A stretch of 6,306 nucleotides of DNA, taken from the NCBI GenBank assembly GCA_900759435.1, contig CAAEVD010000137.1:1-6306 (forward strand). The letters run 5' to 3'. Source of the DNA: an uncultured Collinsella sp. (GTDB lineage: Bacteria; Actinomycetota; Coriobacteriia; Coriobacteriales; Coriobacteriaceae). Of this stretch, positions 5,276 through 6,306 are shown in pieces. The notes under the pieces were generated by a model. That model worked only from the letters and a program-made list of their open reading frames with translations, did not search any database and had not been told where the DNA came from. Every line of letters starts with the position of its first letter. Positions within the stretch are counted from its first letter, which is position 1. The translations under genes were made by a program, and so were the position numbers.

Positions 5276-5497
5276 GTGTGCAAAAAACGGCAAATATGAG
5301 TACTGTTACCAATTTAGTAGCAGCGTTTTTCCGCCCCACGAGCCCTTTTTGAGTTTCGCACAGCCTGCTTGGCGCCAAGATATTCCACATTCGTTTATTA
5401 TCTCTTCAATGAATCCAATTTTTCGGCCCAAGTTTCTTTGTTTTTACTGCCACTAATCTAGTAACAGTACTCATATTTGCCGTTTTTTGCACAGGGC
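5273..5497. mobile_element. MITE-like AT-rich element with 33-bp perfect terminal inverted repeats
   Basis: Bases 5277-5309 and 5461-5493 are perfect 33-bp inverted repeats. Similarity extends outward to 5273 and 5497 with one mismatch and inward with a shared TTAGT-N-GCAG, giving roughly 50-bp arms. The 151-bp centre is about 42 percent GC, far below the flanking genes, and holds the palindrome CTTGGCGCCAAG at 5368-5379. Each arm contains the core GAGTACTG preceded by a run of six A. There is no credible ORF and no transposase, so a non-autonomous element (MITE) or a large regulatory repeat are the best readings. No firm target-site duplication is seen; CAGGG occurs at 5267-5271 and 5492-5496 but does not define matching ends. 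The element sits 3' of the nuclease-like gene and 5' of the lipoprotein promoter. Confidence 0.6.
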
Positions 5498-5529
5498 ATA
5501 TAAACAGACCTCCCTATAAAGCCATAGTT

Positions 5530-6306
5530 TTATGCCGGCTTGAGCCCAAAGCACGCTCGGAGCGTATTCAGCAGAGTGTCTTGCCTCTTTCGACGCGCCT
5601 CTACGCGATTCTGATATCGCTTACCCATACGTTGGTAAATGCGCCATGCGAGCGCTTCCATCGCTTCCATGTCGCAGAGCATTTCGTTGTTGACCGTCGC
5701 GACCTCGATTCCCATAGTAATCAAGCCCGTGTTGCGTTTTTCATCATGGACACGTCCCCTCCGGGAGGAATGACCCAGCTCACCGTTGTATTCAAGGTCA
5801 AACCGGGCTGCCTCCTGATACGCATCGCAAACTGCATGCGGCATCCCCGAGATTGCCTGTGCGCGGTCATCGAACTCGATCTTGTAGTCGGTCTTAAAGG
5901 GACCGCAGGCAAATCCACCATAGGAAAACGGAAGCGAAAACATGGCAAGCATGATGCACTCCATGGGTGAGCGCAGGTTTTCCGACAGATAGGGACACAG
6001 CCGCCGCAGTTGTTTGGCCGCACTCCCCTTGCATGCCGCAAGGTAATCTGCCAGGCGATCGGGCGTCAGCACCGGCTCGACTTCAAAGTAGCCCACGTCT
6101 GCCGGTTGGTCCTTGTCCTTTGCAAGTCTATTCGCAACAGGCGAGGCATAGGGAGGTAGATACTTCCCGCGATCGCTTAGTGAAATCTTGGAACACAGTT
6201 CTTGGGCCAGGGCAAACGCCTGGATACAGCCGACCTCGCGGGCGACGGCAACACAAAGGGCCTCGGGAGATAGGCTGTACACCCCCGGTTCCACCTCTAG
6301 AATCGA
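5530..6306 (-). CDS. DUF559/Vsr-like (PD-(D/E)XK-fold) protein, possibly AbiEi-related; N-terminus beyond right edge
   Basis: The frame is open to the right edge, and the residues before the GTG at 6292-6294 (SILE) fit the protein, so I treat it as 5'-truncated. Numbering from that GTG, residues 1-100 resemble the region of AbiEi-like coriobacterial proteins that begins with a short strand and SPE (YSLSPEALCVAVAREVG, then LAQELCSK). RSPMEC (108-113) matches the SPxE motif, and YGGFACGPFKTDYKI (125-139) matches the GLPxPxxN region. VCDAYQEAARFDLEYNGELG (155-174) matches the conserved D followed by xEYDGxxH. H175, DEKR (184-187) and LITMGIEVATV (191-201) complete the VSR-like core. The usual Asp of EYDG is Asn here (EYNG), so activity is uncertain. 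The last 40 residues are basic. Known relatives include antitoxin-like and nuclease-fold proteins of unproven role. Stop codon TAA at 5530-5532. Confidence 0.7.
   Translation of the reverse strand, partial: SILEVEPGVYSLSPEALCVAVAREVGCIQAFALAQELCSKISLSDRGKYLPPYASPVANRLAKDKDQPADVGYFEVEPVLTPDRLADYLAACKGSAAKQLRRLCPYLSENLRSPMECIMLAMFSLPFSYGGFACGPFKTDYKIEFDDRAQAISGMPHAVCDAYQEAARFDLEYNGELGHSSRRGRVHDEKRNTGLITMGIEVATVNNEMLCDMEAMEALAWRIYQRMGKRYQNRVEARRKRQDTLLNTLRACFGLKPA

Noticed and set aside
5145..5390. 81-codon minus-strand frame spanning the left repeat arm and hairpins
   Set aside because: It begins inside the AT-rich element, runs through an inverted-repeat arm and two hairpins, has no ribosome site and no domain. 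Translation of a repeat, not a gene.
5271..5456. 61-codon plus-strand frame inside the element
   Set aside because: GTG start in a hairpin, translation of the repeat arm and centre; no coding character.

Overview
The window looks like chromosome from a high-GC Gram-positive gut actinobacterium of the class Coriobacteriia, most likely Collinsella or a close relative. This is inferred from the high GC content, the style of the long-form ribosome hibernation factor, the DegV protein and the nuclease-like protein at the right edge. No rRNA or other marker is present to fix the species. Every gene I can support lies on the minus strand, so the genes are transcribed from right to left.

Right to left: 5530-6306 holds the C-terminal 258 or so codons of a protein resembling the DUF559/Vsr-type, PD-(D/E)XK-like family often fused to AbiEi-like domains. 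Next comes a gene-free stretch. It contains an AT-rich element bounded by 33-bp perfect inverted repeats (5277-5309 and 5461-5493), two stable hairpins (5228-5275), and a promoter with a perfect TATAAT box (5127-5132). That promoter drives an orphan solute-binding lipoprotein (3785-4795) across an unusually long leader of about 325 nt. A Rho-independent terminator (3685-3718) closes that unit. The long-form hpf gene (2883-3467) follows with its own terminator (2821-2853).

A cluster then runs to the left edge: a DegV-family lipid-binding protein (1849-2802), a beta-hydroxyacid dehydrogenase with a striking His/Cys-rich C-terminal tail (671-1750), a small three-helix membrane protein (237-665) and the start of a HEAT-repeat protein (1-221). 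The last three are tightly spaced (5 and 15 nt gaps) and probably form one operon. DegV is 98 nt upstream and may belong to it.

Most of the window is ordinary housekeeping and accessory chromosome. The two items most worth follow-up are the inverted-repeat element beside the nuclease-like gene and the tandemly repeated metal-ligand tail appended to an otherwise standard dehydrogenase. I saw no CRISPR array, tRNA, rRNA or transposase.
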